From assembly GCA_030272835.1 (NCBI GenBank), contig SZOQ01000008.1:4734-68733 (forward strand): a stretch of 64,000 nucleotides of DNA, given 5' to 3'. This document shows, piece after piece, positions 13,810-22,535 of the stretch (position 1 is the first letter of the stretch; each line of letters begins with the position of its first letter). The stretch comes from 2-12-FULL-60-25 sp003576745 (GTDB taxonomy: Bacteria; Patescibacteriota; Patescibacteriia; 2-12-FULL-60-25). The translations under genes were made by a program, and so were the position numbers. The notes beneath the pieces were generated by a model that was given only the letters and a program-made list of their open reading frames with translations, did not search any database and was not told the DNA's origin.

Positions 13810-15333
13810 ATGAGTTATGTTTTTCTTGCGATTGCGGGCGGAGCAATAGGCCTGGCTATTGGATGGCTTGTCCGAGACAATAAGGGAAAGAGCGACATTA
13901 ATTCCGCAGAAGCGAAAGCGGAAAAAATCATCAAAGAAGCCGAGTCCAAGGAACAGGACGTACTCCTGCGCGCAAAGGACAAGGCCGTGAAAATCCTGGA
14001 GGAGGCGCGGCTTGAGGAAAAAAAGGCGCTCGAGGAAATGAAGCGCCAGCGCGACGAACTTTTTGAACGCGAAAATACCTTCAGCCAGAAACTCATCGAA
14101 ATCGACGAGCAAAAAACGCGCGTCGAAGAAAGCAGGAAAAAGGCGGAGGAAGAATTACAAAGACTCGAGGAGCTCAAACTCGAGGAAACTAAAAAACTGG
14201 AAGAAGTGGCGGGTCTCACCGAAGCAGAGGCCATGGAGCGTATTTTAAAACTCGTGGAGGACCGTAACAGGGACGCCGTCCTATCGCGCATGCGGAAACT
14301 GGATGAACAATCGCAAGAGGAAATCGACCGGAAGGCAAAAAACATCCTGGCAGTGGCCGTCCAGCGCCAGGCGGCAAGCCATGTGCAGGAAACGACCACG
14401 TCGCACTTGGAGCTCCCGAGCGATGAAATGAAGGGGCGCATTATCGGACGCGAAGGGCGGAACATCAAAGCCATCGAGAACCTCACGGGCTGTGAGCTCG
14501 TGGTGGACGAAACGCCCGGGATGATTACGATCAGCGGCTTTTCGCCTATACGGCGCCAGGTGGCCAAACGCGCGCTTGAAAAACTCATTGAGGACGGACG
14601 CATTCACCCTGGAAGAATCGAGGAGGCTGTTATGGAAGCCAAGCGGGAACTCGCGCTTGATATGAAAAAGGCCGGCGAGGACGCCCTGTATGAAATGGGT
14701 ATTTCCGTGGCCGATGTGGATCCCAAACTCGTACAAATTCTCGGCCGCATGAAATACCGCACGAGCTTCGGACAGAATGCCCTGCTTCACTCCCTGGAGG
14801 TTGCCAAGCTTTCCGTCGCCATCGGCGAACAGCTGGGCGCGGATATGCATGTCTGCCGCGTCGGAGGACTCTTCCATGATATCGGCAAGGCGGTGGATCA
14901 TGACTTGCAGGGAGGCCATCCGGAGCTGGGGTATCAAATCCTGAAAAAATTCGGCTATCCCGAAGAAATTTACTATCAGTCCATCGGACACCATGAAGAC
15001 AAGCCGAAAACGCTGGAAGCCGTCATCATTAAGGCGGCGGATGCCATTAGCGGAGCGCGGCCCGGCGCGCGCAAAGATTCTTTCGAGCTTTACGTGAAGC
15101 GTCTGGAGCAGCTTGAAGAAACCGTTCAATCCTTCCCGGGCATCGAAAAAGTGTATGCGATTCAGGCGGGCCGCGAAGTCCGCGTATTCGTGAACCCTTC
15201 GGAGGTAGACGACCTTGAGGCGGAGAAACTCGCGCGCGATATTGCCAGCAAGCTAGAACAGGAATTGAAATATCCAGGTGAAATCCGCGTCACGCTCATT
15301 CGTGAAAAACGCGTAACGGAATTCGCGCGATAG
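13810..15333 (+). CDS. rny: ribonuclease Y
   Basis: Membrane-anchored endoribonuclease that starts mRNA decay. An N-terminal membrane helix (YVFLAIAGGAIGLAIGWLV) is followed by about 150 residues of charged coiled coil. The KH domain has GRIIGREGRNIKAIENLTG, and the HD domain has LLHSLEVAKL and GGLFHDIGKAVDH, with HPELGYQIL and GHHEDKP. The 507 aa length is normal. The start at 13810 places the membrane helix at residue 3. The 230-bp leader after the previous terminator holds small hairpins (TGTCC/GGACA, AACC/GGTT) and no Shine-Dalgarno sequence. It is followed by ymdB, the same pair as in Bacillus. Confidence 0.96.
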   Translation: MSYVFLAIAGGAIGLAIGWLVRDNKGKSDINSAEAKAEKIIKEAESKEQDVLLRAKDKAVKILEEARLEEKKALEEMKRQRDELFERENTFSQKLIEIDEQKTRVEESRKKAEEELQRLEELKLEETKKLEEVAGLTEAEAMERILKLVEDRNRDAVLSRMRKLDEQSQEEIDRKAKNILAVAVQRQAASHVQETTTSHLELPSDEMKGRIIGREGRNIKAIENLTGCELVVDETPGMITISGFSPIRRQVAKRALEKLIEDGRIHPGRIEEAVMEAKRELALDMKKAGEDALYEMGISVADVDPKLVQILGRMKYRTSFGQNALLHSLEVAKLSVAIGEQLGADMHVCRVGGLFHDIGKAVDHDLQGGHPELGYQILKKFGYPEEIYYQSIGHHEDKPKTLEAVIIKAADAISGARPGARKDSFELYVKRLEQLEETVQSFPGIEKVYAIQAGREVRVFVNPSEVDDLEAEKLARDIASKLEQELKYPGEIRVTLIREKRVTEFAR

Positions 15334-15334
15334 G

Positions 15335-15440
15335 TACGGGGGTTCGGGTTACGGGGCGTATGGCTCACGGCGCAAGGCTCATGGCTCACGGCTTAAGGCC
15401 CATACCTCACGACCCACGCCCTACTCCCTACTTCCTCCCC
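15335..15440. repeat. intergenic mosaic repeat, copy 5
   Basis: Fills the rny-ymdB gap: GGGGGTTCGGGTTACGGGGCG, repeated GGCTCACGGC/GGCTCATGGC, CATACCTCACGACCCACG, CCCTACTCCCTACTTCC. Confidence 0.8.
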
Positions 15441-15442
15441 AT

Positions 15443-16243
15443 ATGTTCACCATCCTCTATTTGGGCGATATCGTCGGAAAGCTGGGAAGGAAGGCCGTGC
15501 AAACGGCGCTTCCGGATTTAAAAATGCGCTACAAGCCCGATCTCGTTATCGGGAATGTCGAGAACCTGACGCACGGCGTTGGCATTTCTCCGAAGGCGAT
15601 GCGGGAAATGCTGGACGCCGGCGTGAATGCCTTCACGTCCGGCAATCATATCTGGGGAAACCCGGAAGGAACTCCGCTCCTGGATGATGCCGAATGGAAA
15701 CTGGTCCGGCCGGCGAATGTTCCCGCATCCAAGAAAGGCAGAGGCTCGATCGTGCTGAACATGAACGGTGTCCGCGTGTTACTTATCAATCTCATGGGAT
15801 CTTTGTTCACAACGACCGCTGATGACGTGTCGAATGCCTTTCCTGCGTTGGACGACATTTTGAAGACGAACGAGGGAATGTATGATGTGGCCTTTGTGGA
15901 CATGCATGCGGAGCTCACGGCGGAAAAAGAAGCGCTCGGCCATTATGCGGACGGACGGGTTGCGGCGGTCATCGGCAGCCACACCCATGTGCCCACGGCC
16001 GACGCGAAAATTCTCCCCGGGGGGACGGCCTATTGCACAGATGCCGGAAGGGTCGGGGCCTATACCTCCGTCCTCGGCTTTGAACCATCGTCGGTGATCA
16101 ACCGTTTTTTGACCGGGGAAAGAACGCCATATACCTTGCCGGACCGCGGCAAAGCCGAACTAAATGGCGTCGTTATCACGGCCGATCCGGCTACGGGAAA
16201 AGCCGTTACCATTGTGCCGATTCGGAACCTTGTTGAGTGCTAG
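15443..16243 (+). CDS. ymdB: YmdB-family metallophosphoesterase
   Basis: Calcineurin-like phosphoesterase of the TIGR00282/YmdB family; Bacillus YmdB hydrolyses 2',3'-cyclic nucleotides and affects RNase Y-dependent decay. Metal ligands visible are LGDIVG (Asp), NVEN, GNHIW (Asn-His), DMHAE and IGSHTHVPTAD, and the family end is TGERTPY. Length is 266 aa. Start ATG 15443 begins with the family motif; the upstream bases are pyrimidine-rich mosaic with no ribosome-binding site. Position after rny supports a shared role in RNA turnover. Confidence 0.93.
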   Translation: MFTILYLGDIVGKLGRKAVQTALPDLKMRYKPDLVIGNVENLTHGVGISPKAMREMLDAGVNAFTSGNHIWGNPEGTPLLDDAEWKLVRPANVPASKKGRGSIVLNMNGVRVLLINLMGSLFTTTADDVSNAFPALDDILKTNEGMYDVAFVDMHAELTAEKEALGHYADGRVAAVIGSHTHVPTADAKILPGGTAYCTDAGRVGAYTSVLGFEPSSVINRFLTGERTPYTLPDRGKAELNGVVITADPATGKAVTIVPIRNLVEC

Positions 16244-16313
16244 GCAAAAAACCGCTATCCTCCCATGTATCGAGCTAATCCCTGTGGAAAGTCCACAGCT
16301 TTCCCGCGGTTCT

Positions 16314-16676
16314 ATGAATAAAGCCGAACTCATTACCCATATTTCAGATAAAGTAGGCCTGACCAAAAAACAGGCCGATGACATGGTTGAAGCTTTTGTG
16401 GATATTGTAACCAATACCCTCCAAAAGGGCGGCGAGGTTACCATCGCGGGCTTCGGAACATTCATGTCGAAACGGCGGCAGGGCCGCACCGGGGTCAATC
16501 CCCAAAACCCCGCGGAAAAAATACAAATCCCTTCTGTTACGGTTCCAAAATTCAAGGCGGGCAAAGGATTAAAAGACGCGCTCAAAGCCAGCAATCCTCC
16601 GAGCATGGACGGGCCTTCAACAGCTCCTCTGCAGGCTCCCCCGAATCCGCCGCCGGCACCAACCCCTGGCATGTAA
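16314..16676 (+). CDS. HU-family DNA-binding protein
   Basis: Histone-like HU/IHF protein that bends DNA as a dimer. MNKAELITHISDKVGLTKKQADDMVEAF and GGEVTIAGFGTFMSKRRQGRTGVNP (arm) are canonical. The 90-residue core is followed by a 30-residue Pro-rich tail (PPNPPPAPTPGM), giving 120 aa in total. A CTGTGGA/TCCACAG hairpin lies 10-30 nt before the ATG. An 18-codon frame (ATG 16265) ends overlapping the start, which could be a leader peptide or chance. Confidence 0.94.
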   Translation: MNKAELITHISDKVGLTKKQADDMVEAFVDIVTNTLQKGGEVTIAGFGTFMSKRRQGRTGVNPQNPAEKIQIPSVTVPKFKAGKGLKDALKASNPPSMDGPSTAPLQAPPNPPPAPTPGM

Positions 16677-16681
16677 TCGCT

Positions 16682-16707
16682 AAACGCTCCGTCCGACGGA
16701 GCGTTTG
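16682..16707 (+). terminator. terminator-like hairpin after HU gene
   Basis: AACGCTCCGTC and GACGGAGCGTT arms, 5 nt after the stop; the following T run is weak. Confidence 0.65.
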
Positions 16708-16727
16708 TGTGATACGATACTGCCCAT

Positions 16728-17789
16728 ATGGCCGCGATTGCGCAGACCGCCGGGATGCTCCCGGTTCTCAAAAAAGCTTCGGAGCTGAATGCGTCGGATG
16801 TCCACTGTATGGTGGATTTTCCACCCGTATTCCGTTCGAACGGCAATCTCGCGCCAAGCGCTGAGTTCCCGGCGTATACGCAGGAAACGCTGCTGAAACA
16901 AATCGATGAGCTCATTTCGGAAGAACAGGCCAAGCGCTATCGCGATGACCGAGAACTCGACACCTCCGTAGTATTGCCCACAGGCGAGCGATTTCGCGTG
17001 AATGTCTTTTGGGAAAAAGGGAATCCGGCCTTGGCCGCGCGATATATTCCGGCCTCGATTCCCTCGCTGGATGATCTCCTGGCGCCGGAAGCCGCGTATG
17101 ATTTTGTCGGACTGAATCAGGGGCTCGTCCTCGTAACCGGACCCACAGGTGCCGGAAAATCAACGCTCATCGCGTCCATGATCGAAGAGATCAATAACAC
17201 GCGCAAAGAGCACATCATCACTCTGGAAGATCCGATTGAATTTCTGTACGCGTCCAAGCAGAGCTATATTGTCCAGCGGCAATTCGGCCAGGACTTTTTG
17301 TCCTTCCCGGAAGGATTAAAGCATATTCTCCGGCAGGATCCCGACATTATCCTCGTGGGGGAAATGCGCGACCTCGAAACCATTTCCGCAACCATTACGC
17401 TCGCGGAAACGGGGCATTTGGTGTTCGCGACCCTTCATACGAACAGCGCGCCGGAAACCATCGACCGCATCGTAGATGCCTTCCCGAGCCATCAGCAGCC
17501 GCAAATCCGTCTCCAGCTCGCTTTCGTGCTCCGCGGAATTATTTCTCAGATTCTCATTCCAAAAGTGGATGGGTCGCTCATTGCGGCGCACGAGGTGCTC
17601 GTGAACAATACCGCCATCGGCAATCTCATCCGTGAGGCGAAAACTACGCAGATCCCGAATGTTCTGTACAGCTCCCCGGATTTACATATGAATACCTTGG
17701 ACCAGGAACTGCATTGGCTCGTGAACGAGGGTTTTATTACGCCCGAAACCGCAAGGATCCACGCGAGAAAACCGGAATCATTCCAATAA
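16728..17789 (+). CDS. pilT: PilT/PilB-type secretion ATPase (twitching motility family)
   Basis: Hexameric ATPase that powers type IV pilus retraction or DNA uptake. Walker A GPTGAGKST (138-146), Asp box ITLEDPIEF, Walker B IILVGEMRD and His box LAETGHLVFATLHTNSA are intact. The length of 353 aa matches PilT rather than the longer PilB. The N-terminal motif reads NASDVHCMVDFPPVFR, a divergent version of the usual ASDLH...PP..R. It starts 9 nt after an extended -10 (TGA-TACGAT, 16713-16718), so is probably leaderless. No other pilus gene is in the window. Confidence 0.93.
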   Translation: MAAIAQTAGMLPVLKKASELNASDVHCMVDFPPVFRSNGNLAPSAEFPAYTQETLLKQIDELISEEQAKRYRDDRELDTSVVLPTGERFRVNVFWEKGNPALAARYIPASIPSLDDLLAPEAAYDFVGLNQGLVLVTGPTGAGKSTLIASMIEEINNTRKEHIITLEDPIEFLYASKQSYIVQRQFGQDFLSFPEGLKHILRQDPDIILVGEMRDLETISATITLAETGHLVFATLHTNSAPETIDRIVDAFPSHQQPQIRLQLAFVLRGIISQILIPKVDGSLIAAHEVLVNNTAIGNLIREAKTTQIPNVLYSSPDLHMNTLDQELHWLVNEGFITPETARIHARKPESFQ

Positions 17790-17913
17790 GAGACTCCTGA
17801 TGTATCCGAATTTGCGAATGCATCATTCGCCTTATTCGATTGAACACGTTTTCAAATTCATCAACCGACACGCAAAAGAAAAAATTCGTCTTCGCGTGAT
17901 TTGCTTTTCGTCT

Positions 17914-19185
17914 CTATTCCTTTACAAACGCCTCAACCTCTTCCTGAATGTCCTGCAATGTAACAAAGCGGGATTCGGAGGAGTCTCGAAACTTCCACTC
18001 TACGGCGTCTTCCTTGAGCGTCTTTTCCGATACGACCAAACGAAGCGGCATACCGAGCAAATCCGCATCCGCGAATTTCTGCCCGGGGGATGCATCCTCG
18101 CGGTCATCCCAGAGCGCGTCGATTCCTTGCTTGGAAAGATCGTCCGCCAGGGTCTCGGCCGTGTTCACAATGCGCTCCTGCACGGTTTCATCCTTGGAGT
18201 GGAGTGAAACGAGATGAACGGGATACGGCGCTACATTCTTGGGCCAGCGAATGCCGTCATCGTCATGTAGCGCTTCCACGATAGAGCCCACAAGGCGCGT
18301 GGTTCCGATGCCGTAACAGCCCATGTATACTCGCTGCCGCGCGCCGTCTTCATCCGTAAACTCCACGTCAAAATCTTCCGCGAACTTCTGGCCCAAATCG
18401 AAGATGTTGCCGGCTTCAATACCCTTTTCCATGCCGAGCGATGCGCCGCAGGACGGGCAGGCATCCCCCTGTCGCACGGTCGCGATTTCCGTATTCTGCG
18501 CGAACGTGCAGGACGGGCAGGCTAAAATAATGTCCTCGCCCGCCGGCGTAAGTACATGGAATTCGTGGGAATATTTTTTCGTAAACGACCCGCCGGACGC
18601 TTCAACCACCTTCACCGTCAAGCCGCATCGCGTATAAATACGGACATATGCCTCCAGCGCCTTCTGATAGAACGCTTCGAGATCTTCCTTTGTGCGGTGA
18701 AAGGAATATAAGTCCTTCATGCCGAATTCGCGGCCGCGCAATATGCCGCTTTTCGCGCGGAGTTCATCGCGGAATTTTGTTTGGATTTGATACACGGCTA
18801 CCGGAAGATCCTTATATGATTTCACGAACGAACCCACGAGCGGGGTAACGATTTCTTCATGCGTCGGACCCAGCGCGTATTCCTGTCCGGTCTGACTTTT
18901 CACTTTGAACATGACGTCAATGGTGTCCCAGCGCCCGGTTCTGATCCACGGCTCCTTGGGCAAAAGCGCCGGCATGAGGACTTCCTGCGCGCCGAGGGCA
19001 TTCAGCTCATCGCGAATAATCGCCTCAACCTTTCGAAGCGCCCGAAGGCCGAGTGGCAACCAGGAATATACGCCGGCCGCCTCCTGCCGTACGAATCCGC
19101 CGCGGATGAGGTATTTCGCATTCGCGCTCTCGGCCTCCTGCGGAGCCTCCTTCGCAGTTTTGGTAAGCAAGTGGGTCATGCGCAT
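17914..19185 (-). CDS. proS: prolyl-tRNA synthetase (short form)
   Basis: Class II synthetase charging tRNA-Pro. Motif 1 region (GFVRQEAAGVYSWLPLGLRALRKVE), motif 2 (TKFRDELRAKSGILRGREFGMKDLYSFH) and motif 3 (GCYGIGTTRLVGSIVEA) are present, followed by a C-terminal anticodon-binding domain. At 423 aa it lacks the about 180-residue INS editing domain of E. coli ProRS, as in mitochondria and many CPR and alphaproteobacteria. Start ATG 19185 (MRMTHLLTKT) is preferred because TACCCT lies 9 nt upstream, fitting the leaderless pattern; ATG 19194 is the alternative. Confidence 0.94.
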   Translation of the reverse strand: MRMTHLLTKTAKEAPQEAESANAKYLIRGGFVRQEAAGVYSWLPLGLRALRKVEAIIRDELNALGAQEVLMPALLPKEPWIRTGRWDTIDVMFKVKSQTGQEYALGPTHEEIVTPLVGSFVKSYKDLPVAVYQIQTKFRDELRAKSGILRGREFGMKDLYSFHRTKEDLEAFYQKALEAYVRIYTRCGLTVKVVEASGGSFTKKYSHEFHVLTPAGEDIILACPSCTFAQNTEIATVRQGDACPSCGASLGMEKGIEAGNIFDLGQKFAEDFDVEFTDEDGARQRVYMGCYGIGTTRLVGSIVEALHDDDGIRWPKNVAPYPVHLVSLHSKDETVQERIVNTAETLADDLSKQGIDALWDDREDASPGQKFADADLLGMPLRLVVSEKTLKEDAVEWKFRDSSESRFVTLQDIQEEVEAFVKE

Positions 19186-19272
19186 AATGGCCATAGGGTA
19201 GAACGGGGAGGCTATGCGGGCAAGCATCGCGAATATCGGCAAACTCCCATACGTGACTGATAAGGAGAGTCC

Positions 19273-19301
19273 TTTACAGTCCGTTCTCTTTCTCGTAGAT
19301 T
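19273..19301 (+). promoter_or_regulatory. promoter of the Cys-rich protein gene
   Basis: TTTACA (19273-19278), 17 nt, TAGATT (19296-19301); leader of about 25 nt containing GGGAGGAAACC. Confidence 0.7.
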
Positions 19302-19333
19302 CTTGGAAGTTCATTCACCTTCGGGAGGAAACC

Positions 19334-19597
19334 ATGGCGGTTATTGCTCGACTCTGCAAAGGATGTTCGTATAAACAGTGCTATTGCGTGAAGTGCGGTG
19401 GACCGCTCGGATTCTCGAATAACACGGCAAAGCTCTGCTGGTCACACGCGCATGCCTTTGTGCACGGAAAAAACGGGTGTCAAACGTGCGCGTCCGGAAC
19501 CGTCACGGAAAACGATGTCGAAGCCCATATCTGCGCGGAGTGCGGCGGTCTATTTGGAAGCATCTGTTGCCGACCGGACTGCGAAACCATGGCGTAA
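19334..19597 (+). CDS. small cysteine-rich, probably zinc-binding protein (87 aa)
   Basis: Function unknown. It contains about 15 cysteines in CxxC-like pairs: CKGCSYKQCYCVKCGG near the N-terminus, CQTCASG in the middle, CAECGG and CCRPDC near the C-terminus, plus His residues in CWSHAHAF. This looks like two or three zinc ribbons. Strong promoter, good ribosome-binding site (GGGAGG) and a clean terminator support a real, well-expressed gene. It stands alone between proS and two tRNA genes. Confidence 0.75.
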   Translation: MAVIARLCKGCSYKQCYCVKCGGPLGFSNNTAKLCWSHAHAFVHGKNGCQTCASGTVTENDVEAHICAECGGLFGSICCRPDCETMA

Positions 19598-19632
19598 CTT
19601 CATCCTGTAAGCACTCGATGCGCTTTTTCCAC

Positions 19633-19658
19633 AAAACCTGTCTCTCGGCAGGTTTTTG
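19633..19658 (+). terminator. intrinsic terminator after Cys-rich gene
   Basis: AAACCTG and CAGGTTT arms followed by T5. Confidence 0.85.
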
Positions 19659-19735
19659 TATCGGCAGAACGCAACCCTATCTAACTTCCTGATACACACG
19701 CAAGAGGATCGTCTGCAAACCCGCGCCGCATCACA

Positions 19736-19773
19736 AAAACGCGCGCACGGAAAAAGCTCGTAACGCGCGTTTC
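19736..19773 (-). terminator. terminator of tRNA-Lys
   Basis: AACGCGCG/CGCGCGTT arms; on the minus strand the stem is followed by T5. It lies 6 nt after the encoded CCA. Confidence 0.7.
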
Positions 19774-19778
19774 ATGCA

Positions 19779-19855
19779 TGGTGCGTCGCCTCGGAATCGA
19801 ACCGAGAACCTTGGGCTTAAGAGGCCCCTGCTCTAACCAATTGAGCTAGCGACGC
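19779..19855 (-). tRNA. tRNA-Lys (CTT), CCA encoded
   Basis: 7-bp acceptor GCGTCGC/GCGACGC, D arm GCTC/GAGC, anticodon loop CTCTTAA with anticodon CTT, T arm CTCGG-TTCGATT-CCGAG, discriminator A, CCA encoded at 19779-19781. The top pair of the anticodon stem is G-A. Confidence 0.95.
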
Positions 19856-19875
19856 TTGTTCTATTTTGCCGCGAG

Positions 19876-19904
19876 ACAATATCGGGATTTTTCATGATTG
19901 TCAA
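19876..19904 (-). promoter_or_regulatory. promoter of tRNA-Lys
   Basis: Minus strand TTGACA (19899-19904), 17 nt, TATTGT (19876-19881). Confidence 0.75.
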
Positions 19905-19924
19905 CGAAATCGAAGGCCTCAGCC

Positions 19925-19953
19925 TTGCCGGATTGGACGATTTCCCCTATGAT
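19925..19953 (+). promoter_or_regulatory. promoter of tRNA-Arg
   Basis: TTGCCG (19925-19930), 17 nt, TATGAT (19948-19953), ending 10 nt before the tRNA. Confidence 0.6.
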
Positions 19954-19963
19954 CCGTTCGCTC

Positions 19964-20040
19964 GCGCCCCTAGCTCAGCTGGATAGAGCGCTTCCCTCCG
20001 GAGGAAGAGGTCAGACGTTCGAATCGTCTGGGGCGCACCA
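19964..20040 (+). tRNA. tRNA-Arg (CCG), CCA encoded
   Basis: Acceptor GCGCCCC/GGGGCGC, D arm GCTC/GAGC, anticodon stem CTTCC/GGAAG with loop CTCCGGA (anticodon CCG), T arm CAGAC-GTTCGAATC-GTCTG, discriminator A and encoded CCA. Confidence 0.95.
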
Positions 20041-20069
20041 AAAACATCCCGGCACGCCGGGATGTTTTT
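20040..20069. terminator. bidirectional terminator, tRNA-Arg / lipoprotein gene
   Basis: AAAAACATCCCGG and CCGGGATGTTTTT arms serve convergent units; stem sequence is nearly that of 6540-6566. Confidence 0.9.
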
Positions 20070-20073
20070 GTAT

Positions 20074-20814
20074 TTATGGAAGCGTAACGGACTGAGCCTC
20101 AATGGTGGCGCCTTCGCCGACCGATTTCACCATACCGACGCCTTTCACCCAGTATTCGATACTGTCCACGGCGGTATTCATGGGCACCGGAAGGTCCGCG
20201 GATTCCATGGTCATATGCGATTTTACCTTGAGCGCCGTATAGGTTCCGGCCGGTACGGTAACCTCTTCCGTCCCCATGACGCTTCGATTCATGGTGACGA
20301 CGCTCTGCACGTTCTGCAGGAATTCGGGAAGTCCCATCGCGGCGGACGCCTGCATGGTGATATCGAATGTGGACGTCCACTCGGATCCGACGGCCAGATT
20401 GCTCGGGAGCCATTCTCCCTCCGCGCTGTTGGTGATAAAGGAAAACCCGGTATTGCCCATGGCGCTCCCCATGTCCAAATATCCTTCCGCGACAATATGC
20501 CCGCCGTCGCAGGAGATGTTCTGGGTGACCGTCACATTCGAGTTGGAAAACGCGTAAGCGAGAACCGCGCCGCTCCCCTGCACGGAATCGACACTCATCG
20601 TATATTCGCTCTTTCCCGCCGGACCCTGCGAAGCATAGGTAACGGCATACCCCGGCGCAATGGGGAAATACGGATGCATACAACCTTTGGAGGCCACCGG
20701 AACCGAAGGGGCGCCGCCACCGGAAACGGATGGGGACGATGCTGGTGCACAGCCTGCGCCGACAAGAGCAACAAGAGCAATGGACGACATGATTCGCGTA
20801 AAGAAACGATTCAT
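20074..20814 (-). CDS. putative exported lipoprotein (246 aa)
   Basis: N-terminal signal (MNRFFTRIMSSIALVALVGAGC) with a Cys at about residue 22 followed by a Ser/Pro/Gly linker suggests a lipoprotein, although the -3 residue is Gly rather than the usual Leu. The mature part is beta-rich (PYFPIAPGYAVTYASQG, then GTYTALKVKSHM and EYWVKGVGMVKS), recalling DUF3108-like periplasmic proteins where an outer protein domain follows a consistent YxxY.G.G pattern; function unknown. The ATG overlaps the stop of the upstream FemAB gene by 4 bp, so the two are translationally coupled. Confidence 0.7.
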   Translation of the reverse strand: MNRFFTRIMSSIALVALVGAGCAPASSPSVSGGGAPSVPVASKGCMHPYFPIAPGYAVTYASQGPAGKSEYTMSVDSVQGSGAVLAYAFSNSNVTVTQNISCDGGHIVAEGYLDMGSAMGNTGFSFITNSAEGEWLPSNLAVGSEWTSTFDITMQASAAMGLPEFLQNVQSVVTMNRSVMGTEEVTVPAGTYTALKVKSHMTMESADLPVPMNTAVDSIEYWVKGVGMVKSVGEGATIEAQSVTLP

Positions 20815-21824
20815 AGATGTGTTCGTGAAAGGATTCTTAGAATTCTATAGGCAAAGGGACGACGGGGCAATTCCCATGTTCCCGTATATTCCACGCGTTC
20901 TCCGCCGAATCCGAGCTTAAACCGCGTGATGCCTTCCCAAGCCGTTTTGTAATACGGTGACGCGGCATCGGAGGGATTGATGCCATGAAAATCATAAAAG
21001 AGTATTCCGGACGCTCTTGCCGCGCGGATGGCTTCCCAGTGCAGGGCATAAGGCGCCATAATATTTCGTTGGGAGGACGAGGATGCGCCGTGCAAATACG
21101 TAACCGTATCGGCATACCGTATTTCCATGCTTGCGGCGAGCGTATGTCCTCCGCACTCGGCCAGGCGGAGATGCGCCATGCCTCGCGGATGGAGAAACCG
21201 GAACGTCTCGCGGAGATACTCCGACGAGAGCGGACGAAACTGATCCCGCGCCGCGGTTTCTTCATGCAGACGGAGGAAGACGTCGAGATCGCGTTCGCTC
21301 CCTTCGCGAACCGTAACGCCCTTTTTCGAAGCAAGCCGGATATTGTAGCGGGTCTTTTCGTGCATGGCCGACAGCAAGGCATCTTCGCTCTTCATGAGAT
21401 CGACCACAAGCGTGGATGCCGGCATATAGGCTTGCGCGCGCACGAATCCTTCCGGAAGCAATGGAAGGACGGCGGTGGAAAGGGGCGGCTCGATACGCAG
21501 AAAAAACCCGCGTTCCGCGTATCCCTGAAGCCGGATGAGACGCGTGAATTCGCGAAGAATCTCCGAAGCCTCCGATGCATGGTCATTCGCGATCACGGGG
21601 CCGCGAGGAGCATACCAGTACCCTCCGAAAAAACGCTTCGGATAATGGATGATTTGTCCCGCGGCGATATGCCGTCCTCCATGCTCGAGCGCGAGACGAT
21701 GCACGGGCTGCCCGAGCGATACGCGAAACTCCCCCCAATCCCACGACTGGGTAAATGGAGCATGGGGCACGGACGATACAGCGCGGTCCCAGTCTTTCTG
21801 TTGCGTTACCTCGACGAGTTTCAT
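20811..21824 (-). CDS. FemAB-family peptidyltransferase (peptidoglycan bridge type)
   Basis: GNAT-fold protein of 337 aa in the FemA/FemX family, which adds amino acids from aminoacyl-tRNA to the lipid II stem peptide. Diagnostic features: FTQSWDWGEFRVSLG near residue 24, MHEKTRYNIRLASKKGVTV (about residues 157-175), YLHGASSSSQRNIMAPYALHW and YDFHGINP, then YKTAWEGITRFKLGFGG. Upstream TATTGA lies 9 nt before the ATG, fitting a leaderless start. It is coupled to the lipoprotein gene, suggesting a cell-envelope role. The amino acid added cannot be predicted. Confidence 0.85.
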   Translation of the reverse strand: MKLVEVTQQKDWDRAVSSVPHAPFTQSWDWGEFRVSLGQPVHRLALEHGGRHIAAGQIIHYPKRFFGGYWYAPRGPVIANDHASEASEILREFTRLIRLQGYAERGFFLRIEPPLSTAVLPLLPEGFVRAQAYMPASTLVVDLMKSEDALLSAMHEKTRYNIRLASKKGVTVREGSERDLDVFLRLHEETAARDQFRPLSSEYLRETFRFLHPRGMAHLRLAECGGHTLAASMEIRYADTVTYLHGASSSSQRNIMAPYALHWEAIRAARASGILFYDFHGINPSDAASPYYKTAWEGITRFKLGFGGERVEYTGTWELPRRPFAYRILRILSRTHL

Positions 21825-21873
21825 GTGTTGAAATCAATAGTTTCCGCTGTCTGGGAACAGCGGATGACGTCCA

Positions 21874-22431
21874 TTACGCGCTCACGATCCGCAAGGCTTC
21901 ACGGACGCGCAAAGACACGTCCGTAATCTCGGCAGGGACGAGTTTCATGGCCTCTCTCGCTTGATGCGCGGAATATCCCAGAGACACCAGGGCATCGATG
22001 ACTTCTCGGTCGGGGCCGGGCGCCGTATCTTCCTCCACGAGCTGGCCTTTCAGCTCGAGGATGATTTTCTGCGCAATCTTTTTTCCGATGCCCGGCACGG
22101 ACGTGAGCAAAGCAAGATCGCCGTTCATGATGGCTTTCCGTACCGCCTCGGCCCGGCCCAAGGAGAGCATGGCCAAGCCGACCTTCGGACCGACGCCGGA
22201 AACGGAAATGAGGCGTTCGAACAACTCCAAATCTTCTTCCGCGGGAAACCCGAACAGATCATGCGAATCTTCGCGAAGATGGTCATGAATATACAGGGTT
22301 GTCTCTTCCCCCTTGCGAAGGCCGGAGAGCGTCCCGGGGGACGCATGGACGACATATCCGATGCCGCCGACATCGAGAAGGACCGACGCCGGTTTGACAC
22401 TTGCGATGATGCCGCGCAAAAAGCCGATCAT
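21874..22431 (-). CDS. ruvA: Holliday junction branch migration protein RuvA
   Basis: Tetrameric junction-binding subunit of RuvAB. Domain I MIGFLRGIIASV with VLLDVGGIGYVVHAS, two helix-hairpin-helix motifs (LISVSGVGPKVGLAML and LTSVPGIGKKIAQKIILEL), and C-terminal domain III (VIDALVSLGYSAHQAREAM) that contacts RuvB. The length of 185 aa is slightly short because of a brief linker. TATACT lies 7 nt before the ATG (22439-22444), consistent with leaderless initiation. Confidence 0.96.
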   Translation of the reverse strand: MIGFLRGIIASVKPASVLLDVGGIGYVVHASPGTLSGLRKGEETTLYIHDHLREDSHDLFGFPAEEDLELFERLISVSGVGPKVGLAMLSLGRAEAVRKAIMNGDLALLTSVPGIGKKIAQKIILELKGQLVEEDTAPGPDREVIDALVSLGYSAHQAREAMKLVPAEITDVSLRVREALRIVSA

Positions 22432-22438
22432 AGAGCGG

Positions 22439-22444
22439 AGTATA
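22439..22444 (-). promoter_or_regulatory. -10 element of leaderless ruvA
   Basis: TATACT on the minus strand, 7 nt before the ATG; the -35 is poor. Confidence 0.5.
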
Positions 22445-22480
22445 CCCTAGCGGGATTGGCCGTCCCATTCAAGAAAAGCA

Positions 22481-22512
22481 AAAACCCCACCGAGGATGAT
22501 GGTGAGGTTTTT
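22481..22512. terminator. terminator after the kinase gene
   Basis: AACCCCACC and GGTGAGGTT arms flanked by A and T runs, 24 nt after the kinase stop. Confidence 0.75.
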
Positions 22513-22535
22513 AGGGTTTGTCCGCGAAGCGGATC

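Noticed and set aside
16682..16707. Possible tRNA or riboswitch between HU and pilT
   Set aside because: Only a simple 11-bp hairpin fits; read as terminator.
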